From the NCBI RefSeq assembly GCF_000143415.4, contig NW_003314283.1:670822-734821 (forward strand): DNA of 64,000 nt, written 5' to 3'. Positions within the stretch are counted from its first letter, which is position 1. Each line of letters starts with the position of its first letter. This DNA comes from Selaginella moellendorffii. Lineage: Eukaryota > Streptophyta > Lycopodiopsida > Selaginellales > Selaginellaceae. Positions 9,589-21,154 of the stretch are shown one piece after another. Under the pieces are notes generated by a model. That model saw nothing but the letters and a program-made list of their open reading frames with translations, ran no database searches and was not told the DNA's origin. A program made the translations under genes and the position numbers.

Positions 9589-12500
9589 TTATATACAATA
9601 TTGATGGTGAATGTTGATGAATTGAATGGAATTAAACAACCTTGTGTGAGTTGTGTCAACTTGAATTGCAAGTTGTTGTGGTGATATGCATCTTGAGAGT
9701 GCAACATAAAGCTGCCCATAGCATAATCCAATTATTGGAGACATATTTCTCAGAAGAATAACTATACAACCTTCTTTTAGTATTAATTTGTGTGGTGGTA
9801 GTCCAGAGGGAGTAATAGAGTTTAGAAATTCAATTGGGAAATCTTCAAAGTGTTCAACATCAACAAAGTCAATGCTAATATAAATTTGAGGTGGACCTGG
9901 TAATTGAGAGATGATGTTGTTGTTAATTGGAAATGTATCATCATTGAAAGGTGTTAAAATGGCTCTATTTGCTGCAATTTGAACATTTAAAATGTCTTCG
10001 ATACATAGGAATACGAAATTAGTAATAAAGGTACTTCTAATTAGTTCTGAAGGAAAAAGGATAAAATCAAGTGGTAAAATAGGGTTTTGTGTGTAATTAT
10101 TTCCATCACTAACTTTCAATAGCTATTCTGCCCAGTCTGGGAACTTGGGGCCAAGCTGCATATTTGTTTGCAATTGGAACTTTCTAAATAGATTTCATAG
10201 ACTATTCATTCTTATAAATGTGGAAACAATTTATGCTTAATGATTGTGTGGGACAACTGGTAATGTTTGACAGAAGTCACCACTTGTAACAATAACAATG
10301 CCATCGAATGGAGAATTGTTTCGTTTCAAGTCTCGTAGGTAGCGGTCGATAGCTGAAAAGGCAAGTGTATAAACCATATTAATTTCATCCCAAATAAGCA
10401 CTTGTATTGCTTTCATAAATCTGCTGGCACTATTATTAGGTGTTAAACCAAAAACAGATGTATCATTAATTATAACTGGTAACTTAAAGGTTGCATGGGA
10501 CATTTGTCCATTGTGTAGTAATGTGCAATGCCATACAAACCATTTTTTTATTGTAGAACTCAAAATATTTTACCATTGTACTTAATAAATATGTTTTGTC
10601 AATACCGCCAGGGCTATCAATAAAAATAAAACGGTTGGTATCGGTCGGGCACTTGACAATGGTAACAATTTAATTAAATATAGCTAATTGTTCAACATTC
10701 ATGTTTCTAATATGATGGTAAATTTTTATATATGAATGGTTGTAGTTTAGTATTGGTTGAATAGAGGTATTTAGGATTGGGATAGGTAAGTTGTATAATT
10801 GGTTTGTTTTACTATGTATTTTCATTCTTGAGTTAATGTCTATTAAAGCAAGTTTATATTGGCATACAATATTTGTTCTCCCAAAATCTTCAGAGAGCTG
10901 ATCCTTAAAAATATCCTAAAGATATAATGGGTCTTGTGGATTGCAAAAAATATATATGAAAGTAAAAAGTTGATGCAATTGTGTAGGCATTTGAAAATTG
11001 CATGATTCTTGTAAACAGTTACCACTCATTATCATCATCAAGAAGACCCATAGCAATAGCAACTTATTAAAAGCTTTAGTAAGTTATATCATTAATTATT
11101 TTAATATTGTCGAAGGATGTCACACCTCTTTTATGAAGAAGAATATTATATAAGTGGTACAACTCAGTATTTAGAGGAGATACTGAGTATAGTCAAGGAA
11201 TAACTTTTTTTTTTCTCAACATTACCATACATTAGCAAATTTATTGAAAACATAATGTAAAGGTATTTCAACAAAGGTATATTGTCTTGCATTCGGATAA
11301 TAAATATTGAGTTCAAACCATTTTGTTAGCATTGTTCCATTATGTGCTGCTCTTTGCAAGGCATTGTGCTCCGAGCCTTTTGTAAAATACATATTTTGGA
11401 AGTCAGGAAGATGTACGGGTAGACGTATTATAGGGTGTGAATGTTCATGCATTTTAAATCTAAATATCCTCCAAATAACTTCCGATGTTGAAATGTATCG
11501 GGTATTTATAAAATTTGTGATTTCATCACAATTTAATATATTTTCAGATTGAGTAGCTGTTTGGATTTCAATGGTTGCACAATTATATCCTTTATAAACA
11601 TATTGAAAAAGATACTTAATACTTTTAATTGATGCACATATTTCTACATTTATATGGGCTTTGTATTTTTTACATAAATATTTATTATATGGGACAATCC
11701 ATCTGTTATCAATTGGAATATCATTTTTAAGGAAGGTGTGACTATTGTTTGGCTTAAAATATTCTGGGTACCCATCGACACAATATGTAGTTCCGTCATT
11801 GAAGTTTTTGGGATAGTTTTTGGAGCATTCTTTATTTTCCATACATGGACTTTGAGGATTTAGTAATCCACATGGACTATATATCATATGTGATGTGATT
11901 ATTTCAAATAATTCGGGCTTTGATAAAAGGTCAAGTAATTGAGCAGATACATATTGGTCAATAGTGTCACGGTCTTTAATTTTACTTTCATTGTATAATA
12001 TGCCTAAGAAATGACAATGTGGCAAACCTTTTTTTTGGAACTCAATGACACATATAAATGCAATACATCTTCCAAAGATATTATTTTGTGTAATATCATG
12101 AAGAAAATATTTTAGCTTCATGTTAAAAACCCTAGCAACTAAATCAGGTCGGTGTTCAGATCCTTCATTAGGGTGTAGATTTTATAATATCTGAAGCTAT
12201 TTAAGGTTGCAAGTGAAAGTTATGAAAATATCAAGTTTTGAGTATTTTGTTACAATTGCCATAACATCTTGGTAATTTTGTTGCATAGCTCTTGGGCTTC
12301 CTGTAAAAGTAAAAGGTAAAATAACAATTTTTCCTGATTGAGCATTTATATTAGCAGCTTTGCCAACAACATAATCCATTAAACCTGTATAAAAATCAAC
12401 TCTTATATTTTTTTGATTAGATCTATAATATTGATTTCAATTTTAACATAGGCATCTATAATATATTGTTGGGTGAGTTTTCCAATATGTAAAATTTGGT

Positions 12501-13490
12501 CATATGTAACTGTAGAGGTTGATAATGTTGAATCTCTTTTGGATAAACGATATATATAATATTGAAGGAGTGTTACATGCTTGTTAGAAGAAAGCTTGTC
12601 ATGCCAAGCTCTATCTTCATGTGGAAAAAGCAATGGATAAACCATAAGATCACAATTAGCATTTAAAATAGATATATGTTGTGGTTCTGATGATTTTGGA
12701 TGAATGCATATTTCACAGTCAAAAGGTGGCATACCATCTTCACTTTGGAAAACTATTGCAACATCATTAGTTTGTGGAGTATTATATCGACGATGGTCTG
12801 TGCCTTCATTTTTAATGAGCATATATACTCCATGTAAATTGCTACCATAAATAAGTTCTTGAAATATTTTCTCATTCCAATTCATACATCATTCTAAAAG
12901 CTTGTGCATGTGGATTAATATGTCAAAGTATCATATCTAGTTGAAGCAGTAAATTATAATCACAGTTAATGTTAAAAGGGTTTTGTTTTCTAATATCAGT
13001 AGCCTCATTGGAATCTAGCATATACAATTGACTGTAACTTGGATTTTGATGTATTGAAGGATGTTATAGCATAATTTTGTGATAGATTTGTCCATGAATT
13101 TCTATAGCAGTATGGACCATGACCCGTAAAAGTATCAATGCTAGCTCCCATAGATGCGAAAGCAAATGCATTATTACATTGTCTTATATTACTCTTGAAA
13201 TTAGAGTGTTTATATGAGTTATATACAGAATACAGAAAAGGTGGTAATGGAAGTATTGGAGGCAGGTAGACCTATCCACTCTAGCAACAAATAAACTTGT
13301 TCTCATCGGCAAAGTGTGAGGCATGACAATACTTACAAATATATGATAAGGGACCTATATTCATTGTCAAAACAGATGTATCATTATATAGGTAATTGCT
13401 AGCAAGTGTGCTGCAAATCTAAGGTGAACGGGGCAAATAGGAATTGGAAATTGACTGCTGTTTAATGTGATTATTAAGATTTGTTTGATG
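9589..13490 (-). pseudogene. Helitron Rep-helicase (RepHel), decayed
   Basis: Rolling-circle replication initiator fused to a PIF1-like helicase. From N to C: a Cys/His region at about 13,340-13,050 (KYCHASHFADENKFICC, then two in-frame stops); the Helitron-like N domain (12,403-12,885, MVYPLLFPHEDRAWH); GSPRAMQQNYQD and DIFITFTCN (12,197-12,379); the Rep HUH motif GLPHCHFL (11,222-12,121); a corrupted Walker A SPGGIDKT (about 10,600); Walker B VLIWDEIN and GDFCQTLPVV (10,237-10,563); and QLYVALSRC in the helicase C-terminus (9,589-10,119). Several stops and frameshifts separate these blocks. The normal Walker A is GPGGTGKT, so the helicase would be dead even if translated. Confidence 0.85.
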
Positions 13491-13689
13491 TCGATACAGA
13501 GTATCCTCTTGATATTACTGTTGTAAAAGCTATATGTATGCTTGTGGTAGTTAGTGTCTTAAACGTTGGAAATGGAGATCAATTATTAGGGCAGATAGAA
13601 AGCAAAAGATTTTTACTGAGGGGTATGGACAGGCATTTCTATGCAATCGGGTGTTGCCAAAAGAACAGATTGATGTGTGTTACTTGATA

Positions 13690-15360
13690 CAGTGTCTTCT
13701 TGCAAGACTTACATTTTTGCTACCTCACTGCGAGCGCCATGTTTCCTCCACCAAATTGGGATCTGCAAGGCACACACTCCAATTGATCAGCCCGGGAATT
13801 TGTGGAGTAGCACAGCGCCTCAGATCTACGAGCTCAAATGGAGGATCATCCCGTCGTGTGGCGGCCCAAGAGAAGAAAACCCTGGGAACATGGAGCCTCG
13901 CTGGCCGTTGGATCATCTCCAAGCATTGGAAATCTTCCAAGCTCTTGTCAACATCATATGCATGGAGTAGCAGATTTCCACTCTTTCTTCTTTTCCAGCT
14001 TCACAGACCCCAAGACGTAACGAAGCTGTGAGGATTGCCAATGAATCTCCATCACCATGAAGTGTCTGTCCATCCTGCTCACTCCCTCGGCGAGTTTGGC
14101 AGCCATATCCACCAGTCCATCGCTTGCTTGCTTGCTTGGAAGAGTCACTCCAAAACCTGAAACAAATAAAGGTGCATCGGTACTGCCACAAAACGAAATT
14201 ATAAAAAATACGAACAAAGAAGACATGAAAAAGGAAGAGAGAAACTACCATGGGAATATGTGGCCACCAATTCGTTGTGGACAAGAACACTAAACTCCGA
14301 TTCCATTCGGCCACAGGGATCTATCTCACAAAATTATTGCAGGTGGCCCAGGCATTACTGCTTACTTGGTTGTGTGAATTATTTTCCTCGCAGTCCCCCA
14401 GCCGAGAGAATGCTTCTTGTATGGAACGAAGATGGTTGCAAGACGGAAGTAAGCAGTCAAAGCTTGCAGGGCATGATTGGCTCGTTGTCGTCTTGAACAT
14501 GGCTCGCTCGCTCAACTCTCATCCAAAAGTCTTTGCGAGAAAAAATCGAGCAAAGCAGCTGCCAAGCTTTTCGGGGACCTGTTTAGCGAATAAAACAAAG
14601 CATGTGTTATCAAGTGAAGTGATAATGCTTTGCTTACTGCATGAGTTTGTGCTCCTTGTCCCATCGCACCACTGTTGTGTGTGTTGTGTGCGTGAGTGAT
14701 GGAACGATATACCACTTGCTCGTCGCGTGCTCTGGAGCCGACCATCTGCCGCTCACTTTACAATTACGTGCATTCCCTGGAAGAATAGACTCGTCAGTAA
14801 AAACCACAGTATGTTTGGGTAAGCTTACCCCTATTGTCTTGTTGGGATCATCGATGGCTTTCCTCGGGGCCTCAACACTTCTGTACATGATGAAAGAGAA
14901 TCCCCTGCTGGATCAAAAATAGGAATTCCCGTGCCTCACCTCCACACCTCCAGGCTCTGCAACGCCCTTGCTCGCCATCCATTCCAGCAAAATCCCTGGC
15001 CGCTGCTTCCCTGTCGATGCCTCTGGCCACGCCATTGCAGCTGCTCGTCGCCAAAATCCTGCTCGGACGATTTGGGCTCCTTCTGCTGGCTGGAAAAGGG
15101 AATGCAGCATTGCCGAGCGATCCCCTGTCCTTGGTTGCTGCTGGGCAGCAGTGCCCCCTCTCCCGCTTCCCCTGGAAACCCCGTGGTTGGGAGGAGCCGT
15201 GGTGAAAAAAAGAGAGCTTTACCAGGCAAGCAGACGGGTGTCGCTCACACCTCCTCCCCTGGCCGGGGCCATGCCGCGCGCCCACTGGCCAGCCCATAAC
15301 CTCACAAAAATATTTCAAAAGGACGTGTGGTAAGAAACCGATATTTACCAGTTTACCCCA
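13690..15360. other. GC-richer cargo segment inside the Helitron
   Basis: Base composition shifts abruptly near 13,690 from AT-rich transposon DNA to roughly balanced DNA, and stays so to the 5' end. Minus-strand frames show protein-like, exon-sized stretches: LVDMAAKLAEGVSRMDRHF at about 14,050-14,130, ESILPGNARNCKVSGRWSAP at about 14,720-14,800, and MAWPEASTGKQRPGILLEWM at about 14,960-15,020. Some are bounded by plausible GT and AG sites. Helitrons often capture host gene pieces, so this is probably captured host DNA. I cannot name the donor gene. Confidence 0.45.
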
Positions 15361-15589
15361 CATCCGACGGCCCCGATTGGCCAGATCCGGCGGCCCACAA
15401 AGTTCGGCATTTGCTCCTTATAGTAGTAGATGACAGATGACACACTTCCTCGTAATTAATAATGGGTTTTTTCAATTTGTGATTTCAATTTTTTTTTTCA
15501 ATTTCAATTATTTTATTTGTTTATATTTAGGGTTTTTTTAAATGAATTGCAAAAAAATCAAGACTTTAATGTTGTATTATTTTGGTAGA

Positions 15590-15790
15590 ATATCAACCTA
15601 GGACTCAAAGATGCATTCTGATTGTGTTCTTAGGATGCAAGAAATGGAATTTGGTGCTTTATACAGCATTTGATATTGAATCATTATGGTCAAGTAATAG
15701 TTATTGCAAACCCGAACCAACAAGATTGTAATTTTAATATGGGATGCCAAATGTTCGTTTTTGTTGATTATTATTTCCATTATTCCTATT
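15590..15790 (+). pseudogene. Mannose-binding lectin fragment (copy 1)
   Basis: About 190 bp closely resemble the C-terminal lectin coding region at about 21,830-22,060, including the FDIESLWSS-type segment and the following 3' flank. The frame is interrupted. The downstream flank (15,790-16,120) is also shared with the intact locus (22,080-22,450). This shows a duplicated block, not a lone fragment. Confidence 0.7.
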
Positions 15791-16129
15791 ATTATTAGTA
15801 TTATTTTACGCCAAACCAGATTTAAAAGAAATAAGGACTTGTGATTACCACGAGATATAATATTTCAGACGGAATGTAACATGAAATAGATACAGTGAAT
15901 TCGGGAAAGATTTCATAGTGCAGGGAACGCTACTGGAATGTTTTATTGATTTAGAATCCAGTAGGAAACGTTGAGAACAAGCTCATCAAGTTCCACATGA
16001 TTAATTTTTATATGTTTCACGAAGTGTTTTAGACCTTTTGTTTTAGTGTGACTACTATTCCTAGTAGATTTCGTCCACCACTAGGAAACCTCCAACGCTC
16101 TTTGAATTTTTTTTGTACTCATGTGACAG

Positions 16130-17436
16130 CATAAGAATTGCCTATAGACTAGAGCATTTGTATCCATTTGGAACCGTGTGCTCGGACTCCACTATTGACA
16201 ACGAAAAGCATGTAATACCCGGAGGGCTATTGTTTTTGTAGGACGCGCTCGTACTACGAACATATAGTATCCAGAATTCTCATCAACTCGCAGCCGATTC
16301 ATGGAACACGCGTGTGTCGCAAAAGCTGGAGCATGCTTCCGTGTCACCCAATACCGAAAGCAAGAACTCGATCATGATCTGAAAGTTGTATCCAACTTGG
16401 AGATGGAACTTATCTCAGCTCTCACACCATCGAAATACGATTCCAAGTATCAGGGCTGAAAGCTTCGATCCTCAGCTCCATGGGAACAAAACTCCGCTAA
16501 AGTTATAGCCAACGTTTGGATTGCTCCCGGCCACGAAAACTGGTATCCAGTAGTAAAACTGTGGAGTGGTACACATAACAGCTGACATTCCATCCATAAA
16601 ATGCAATCGTCCATCTTAGGATATCTAAAAGAAGAAATGTTAGAGAAATACGAGAAGAAGAAGAAACGAAACTTTGAGCTCACCATCAAGTGTCTTTGGA
16701 TCTACCCTTGTTGAAGTGGCTCTGGTAAGGAATTCCATGACTTGCAACACCAGTGAACTTGGTTGCAAGCACTGCACAAATCTTGACCGCTTGGGCCATT
16801 TCCAATCCTTGTGAAACAATGAAACTGATGGAGAGCTTTCCAGGTTTGAAAAATCACTAGTTTGATCATCCAAACTCGATTAAGTGGCGGTTAAGCGGGG
16901 CAATCGCGGCCGCTGGTGCGGTGGGGTGGTTGACCGATTATCCCTTCGTGCCTCGCCGCTCGTCCAGGGATGCGAGGAGATTCCCGGGTACCTCAAGAGC
17001 TTCGCGGTGGAGTTTGGGCTTGGCGACGTGAGGTTTAACTCCAAAGTCAAGTATGTTGGATTGGTGGAGAGCAATTGGATAGTCAAGAGCTCGAGCAGGA
17101 AGAAAAGAGAGTGAGGAGGTGTTCGACGCGGTCGTGGTTTGCAATGGTCACTATTTCCAGCCAAGAGTTGTTCAAATTCCTGGTAAGTTTTTCCAAAGCA
17201 ACGAATAACTTTCATAAATAGAGAGAAGAACTCTTTCTCTCTATTCAGATCCCCAAGAAGCGACCTCCCGCGGCAAATTCGTGCGCAGGGATTCATAGAT
17301 GCTGCTGAGAGTGATTCTCTTGGTGGAGGATCATATACCCATGTACCTCCGATTCGTCGGGCTTGTTCGAAGATCACGACGCTGTGGTCCTCTCGCAGGA
17401 GCTCCCGGACGCACCAGCGCCAATCACTGCTACTTT
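16130..17436 (-). pseudogene. Chimeric pseudogene: FMO 5' half joined to glyoxal oxidase 3' half
   Basis: Read on the minus strand, 17,436-16,580 matches the FMO gene (exon 1 pieces, exons 2-3 and part of exon 4). Near 16,570 it switches to the C-terminal third of glyoxal oxidase, from the conserved Tyr-His motif on. The oxidase 3' end runs to about 16,130. Within it, about 16,884-17,190 is inverted (the second half of FMO exon 1 reads on the plus strand). Stops, indels and the inversion rule out a functional product. It is the reciprocal of the chimera at 20,488-20,920. Confidence 0.8.
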
Positions 17437-18472
17437 GGTTCTCACTATTAGCATCTACTTTGATTATTCCAAGTCAAACTAGCATTGGTACCTCAGCCAA
17501 GCCACCCGAGTAACTTGAATCCCAATTGAAACTATCAAAGATTCAATCTTTGAGAGTATTCATATCCCTCTTACATTGTTCTTGTATGTAAAATGCAGGA
17601 AGAGCTAGTACCAAGACGGGAGATGATGGATTTTCGGATGTATCCCAAGGTGTTCTTCGAGGAAGGACTCCTGTGGAGCTTCTTGTTCGTGAGGTTCATC
17701 ATGCCTCCCGGAGCTCCAGAAACGGTATCAATGATTTTATCTATAACATGTTTGATCCAATGTGATATAGTTTTAAAAGCTATTTCATCCAACTAAGTGG
17801 GCGTGCGAGCTCAGTGCTGCCATCACGGTGCCAGTTTTCCAGTGGGTAGTAGTGCGAGGTAAAAAAGCAGATTTGATCCTACTTTGCTCTTTTCTATATC
17901 CTTTTTTTTACCGAACATCGAAAGGTGCTCAAGATGCTGCTAGGGCGTCCTTGTGCTTGCGGCGCACCGAATAGTTTCTCTTTGTATGCATTTAAGAATC
18001 TTGACACTGCTGTTTTGTTTCACTCCGTCTAAGCATGATGTAAAAATACTTTTCCAGGTGTATAGAACAGCACCTGTGCTGGAATGTGCGTAAACGTGTT
18101 AAAAATTCCCCCCAGGAAATATTCACAAAAAGATTGATGTTATCATATGTTCTCCCTTGATCACTCTTGAACATTTTGTTGTAGATTTGGAGTTGGACTC
18201 TGCCCACTCTCGAAGAAGATCCAGCACTGAAGCAACCATGTCTCCAGCTTTGTAAGTTTATATTCTTTGTATATCATAGAAATTTTGCTCACTAGACTCT
18301 GCTTATTTGGTTAAAGGTCCAACTTAAATGAACATTTTCTAAGTGTGCCATCTGGATATTTATCTGTTGTTTTATGTTCATTGCAAAGAAAAAGAAAAGA
18401 CCTTATTGCTATTATTCCTTCATTGTTATTCTTATTGTTTCTTAGACATTATTGTTATTGTTATTGTTATTT
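17436..18472. other. Duplicated FMO 5' flank with an exon-like piece
   Basis: Paralogous to 20,176-20,465, upstream of the intact FMO, but longer. A plus-strand segment at 17,599-17,728 has an acceptor-like AG before it and a donor GT after it. It encodes REMMDFRMYPKVFFEEG and FIMPPGAPET. I do not recognise it; it may be an exon of a lost divergent neighbour. TTATTG repeats occur at about 18,450-18,480. No complete gene is seen. Confidence 0.4.
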
Positions 18473-20175
18473 TTATTGTTCACGCATGAAAAAGCTGGTA
18501 GCCAGGACGCCTACCACCTTTTCATGCAAATCATTGTCACTCCATTCATCTCTATAGCTATCTGAATTGAGCTTCCTGTTATCTCGTGTGCTTAGAAAGA
18601 GCTCCTTCCTCCAAGGCTCAAAGCCATGGCAAGTTCCTCCACACTGCTTTGCTAGCCATTCAGCATAGTCGAACTAGATGGAAACAGTAGGCATTAGAAA
18701 CTAAAAGAGATAAAAACTAAAGAAGAGAGAAAAAGAAAACAAACCATCTCGAGATCTAGCCGGTGTGTGTGTCGATTTGGAACTCTCTGAGCTTCGAGAG
18801 TTCTGTAAAAGCCCACAACGTCGTTCGCCATCTCTCCTTTCGGTGGTAAACTAGCTCGTCCTTTGAGCACGGCAGAAATCCATTTAGCTTGTAGCTCGCT
18901 CAAAGGAAAAGGGATAGTCTGGAAAGGACGACAACTTAGATGGAAGAGCTCGAAGAAATAAACGATGAAAACCTTCCAAGGCAGGCCAATAAACGAGAGA
19001 GATGGAGCCAACGCAGGAGGAAAGACATGCTTAAACAAAGGTCCAACGCGATTGTCTTCCACTTTAACGTAGTTTTTGGTATCCAAGAATGAGAAGTCAT
19101 ATAAGTAACTGCAAAAGCACATTATGTGAAACGAAAAAGAGAAGGAGAACTCGTAAATTACCCAGTGCAATGCAAGATAGCATCCACAACAGCTGATGTT
19201 CCATCCATAAAATGCAATCGTCCATCTTTGTCAGCTTTTGATATCTGAGAGTAGAAACTTTAGAGAGAAGACGAAAACAACGCAACTTTGATCTTACCAT
19301 CAAGTGTCTTTGGATCTTCCCTTGTTGAAGTGACTCTACCGGAGAATTCCATAACTTGGCACACCAGTGAACTTTCTTGCAATCAGCAGCAATGTCGCTG
19401 CACAAATCTTGGCCACTTGGACCATTTCCAATCACTGCTACCACCTTGTGAAACAATGAAACTGATGGAGAGCTTTCCAGGTTTGAAAAATCACTAGTTT
19501 GATCATCCAAACCTGGTCTTTGAAAAGATCTGGAGTGCGATAGGTATGACTGTGGTATTGTTTTCCAGGCCACTTCTCAATCCCTGTAGAAACAAAGAGT
19601 TCTTCGTTCTATCTATGAAGTTCTTAGATGTTTTGAGAAGACTTACCAGGAATTTGAGCGACCCTTGGCTGGAAATAATGGCCATTACAAACCACGACCG
19701 CGTCAAACACCTCCTCACTCTCTTTTTCTTCCTTTCCAGCGCTGCTCGAGCTCTTGACGATCCAATTGCTCTCCACCAATCCAACATACTTGACTTTGGA
19801 GTTAAATCTCACGTAGCCATGGAGCCCAAACTCCACCGTAAAGCTCTCGAGGTAATCCAAGACTTCCTCGTGGCCGGGGAATCTCCTCGCATCCCTGGAC
19901 GAGCGGCGCGGCACGAAAGGATAATCCAAGAAGCCCATGACCTCCCGCGGCAAATTCGTGCGCAGCGATTGATAGATGCTGCTGTGGCATGAATGATTGC
20001 GGGCCACATTTGATGATCTAGAGTGAGACTCTTGCGGTGGAGGATCATACACCCATGTACCTCCGATTCGCCGGGCTTGCTCGAAGATCACGACGCTGTG
20101 GCCCTCTCGCAGGAGCTCCCGAGCAGCTACAAGACCCGACGCGCCAGCGCCAATCACTGCTACTCTCTTCTCCAT
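18473..20175 (-). CDS. Flavin-containing monooxygenase (FMO, plant GS-OX/FMO type)
   Basis: FAD- and NADPH-dependent monooxygenase that oxygenates soft nucleophiles such as sulfur or nitrogen. Seven exons join in frame: 20175-19647, 19583-19513, 19444-19298, 19244-19162, 19108-18973, 18918-18745 and 18673-18473, giving 446 aa, normal for plant FMOs. Visible motifs: FAD-binding VIGAGASGL near residue 7, RIGGTWVYDP, the FMO-identifying WPGKQYHSHTYR, NADPH-binding VIGNGPSGQD, LHCTGYLYDFSFLD, and SYRDEW near the C-terminus. Introns are 53-71 bp. All splice sites are GT-AG and every junction keeps frame. It lies between two broken FMO copies, so it is the surviving member of a local family. The substrate is unknown. 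Confidence 0.9.
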
Positions 20176-20487
20176 GGTTCTCGCGATTAGGGCATCTACT
20201 TTGATTATTCCAGTCAGTGGTCAAAGTAGATTAAGGATTATACTAACAATACCAGATTTGCCATATGTAAATGTAGGAAGATGGAGAACTCTTGTGGAGC
20301 AGCGAGCTGTGAGTTTTATCTATAACCCAATGTCATAAAGCTATTTCCAACTATGTGGGCGTATCAAGATTTGATATCCTTTTTTTTAAGTAGATGGTTA
20401 AGCTAGTTCTCTCTATAATATCATAGAAAATTCGCTTACTAAACTCTGTTTAACTCAGTGTCCTACTACGGCCCGAAGAGCTATCCA

Positions 20488-20920
20488 ATACTCCCGCAAG
20501 TTTTTAGAGAAGTCTTGAATGACACTTCCAAGGGTCATGGTAAACTTGCCAACCAGAGAAGTTCTCATTATCAACGGGGCTCAACAAGGTACCGCCGGAA
20601 TGGAGATGCGCGAGAAACCCAGCTTTAACACTACTCTTGCATTCAACTTAAGTTCACCACTCTAGCTTCCACAAGCATCCCACGCACGGTAATTTACGAG
20701 TTCTCTTTCTCTTTTTCGTTTCATATAATGTGCTTTTACATCCTTGGACACGGAAGACAATCACGTTGGACCTTTTTTTAAGCATGTATTTCGTCCTGCG
20801 TTGACTCCATCTCTCGTTTGTTGGCCTGCCTTAGAAGGTTTTCATCATTTATTTTCTTTGAGATCTTGCATCTAAGTTGTCGTCCTTTCCAAACTATTCC
20901 TTTTCCTTAACTTATACAGA
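20488..20920 (+). pseudogene. Chimeric pseudogene: glyoxal oxidase middle joined to FMO 3' part
   Basis: On the plus strand, 20,525-20,690 matches the oxidase coding strand (VNLPTREVLIINGAQQGT region) up to the base before the catalytic Tyr-His codons. It then continues as FMO intron 4 and exon 5 (to about 20,900). A short piece at 20,488-20,520 is in the opposite orientation. Indels break the frame. It ends where the other chimera begins, in both parent genes, leaving out only about 25 bp of FMO exon 4. Confidence 0.8.
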
Positions 20921-21154
20921 ACTGTAAACGCAAGGAACAATAACATTTTCTTTTTGCAATGAACATCAAACAACAGTTTATACATATCTATAGGACAGAT
21001 GGCACACTTAGAAGATGTTTAATTTTTATTTCCAGCATAGTTACATGTTTTAAGATCATTGGCCCAACTAGGAACTCTGGACCTCAAGGAGAAGAGCCTT
21101 GTCTCTAACCAACAGGTTGACAAATGCTTGATATTTGTTCACTCAATATTGAAA

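Larger units (their letters stand above)
9349..15430 (-). mobile_element. Helitron transposon, 6.1 kb, minus strand
   Basis: Read on the minus strand, it starts with TCTACTACTATAAGG at 15430 and ends with a GC hairpin followed by CTAG at 9352-9349. The flanking bases are A (5') and T (3'), so the insertion lies between host A and T. These are the diagnostic ends of Helitrons. The interior carries, in the right order, a decayed N-terminal zinc-binding region, a HUH-type Rep domain and a PIF1-type helicase. Between the 5' end and the Rep gene is about 1.7 kb of foreign-looking, GC-richer sequence. Confidence 0.85.

Noticed and set aside
13651-15363. Many 60-160-codon frames on both strands inside the Helitron
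   Set aside because: They conflict with one another and none forms a complete gene; treated together as possible captured sequence.
19445-19512. Read-through of FMO intron 2, which extends an open frame
   Set aside because: The stretch is a normal GT-AG intron; removing it restores the family's spacing before VVAVIGNGPSGQD.
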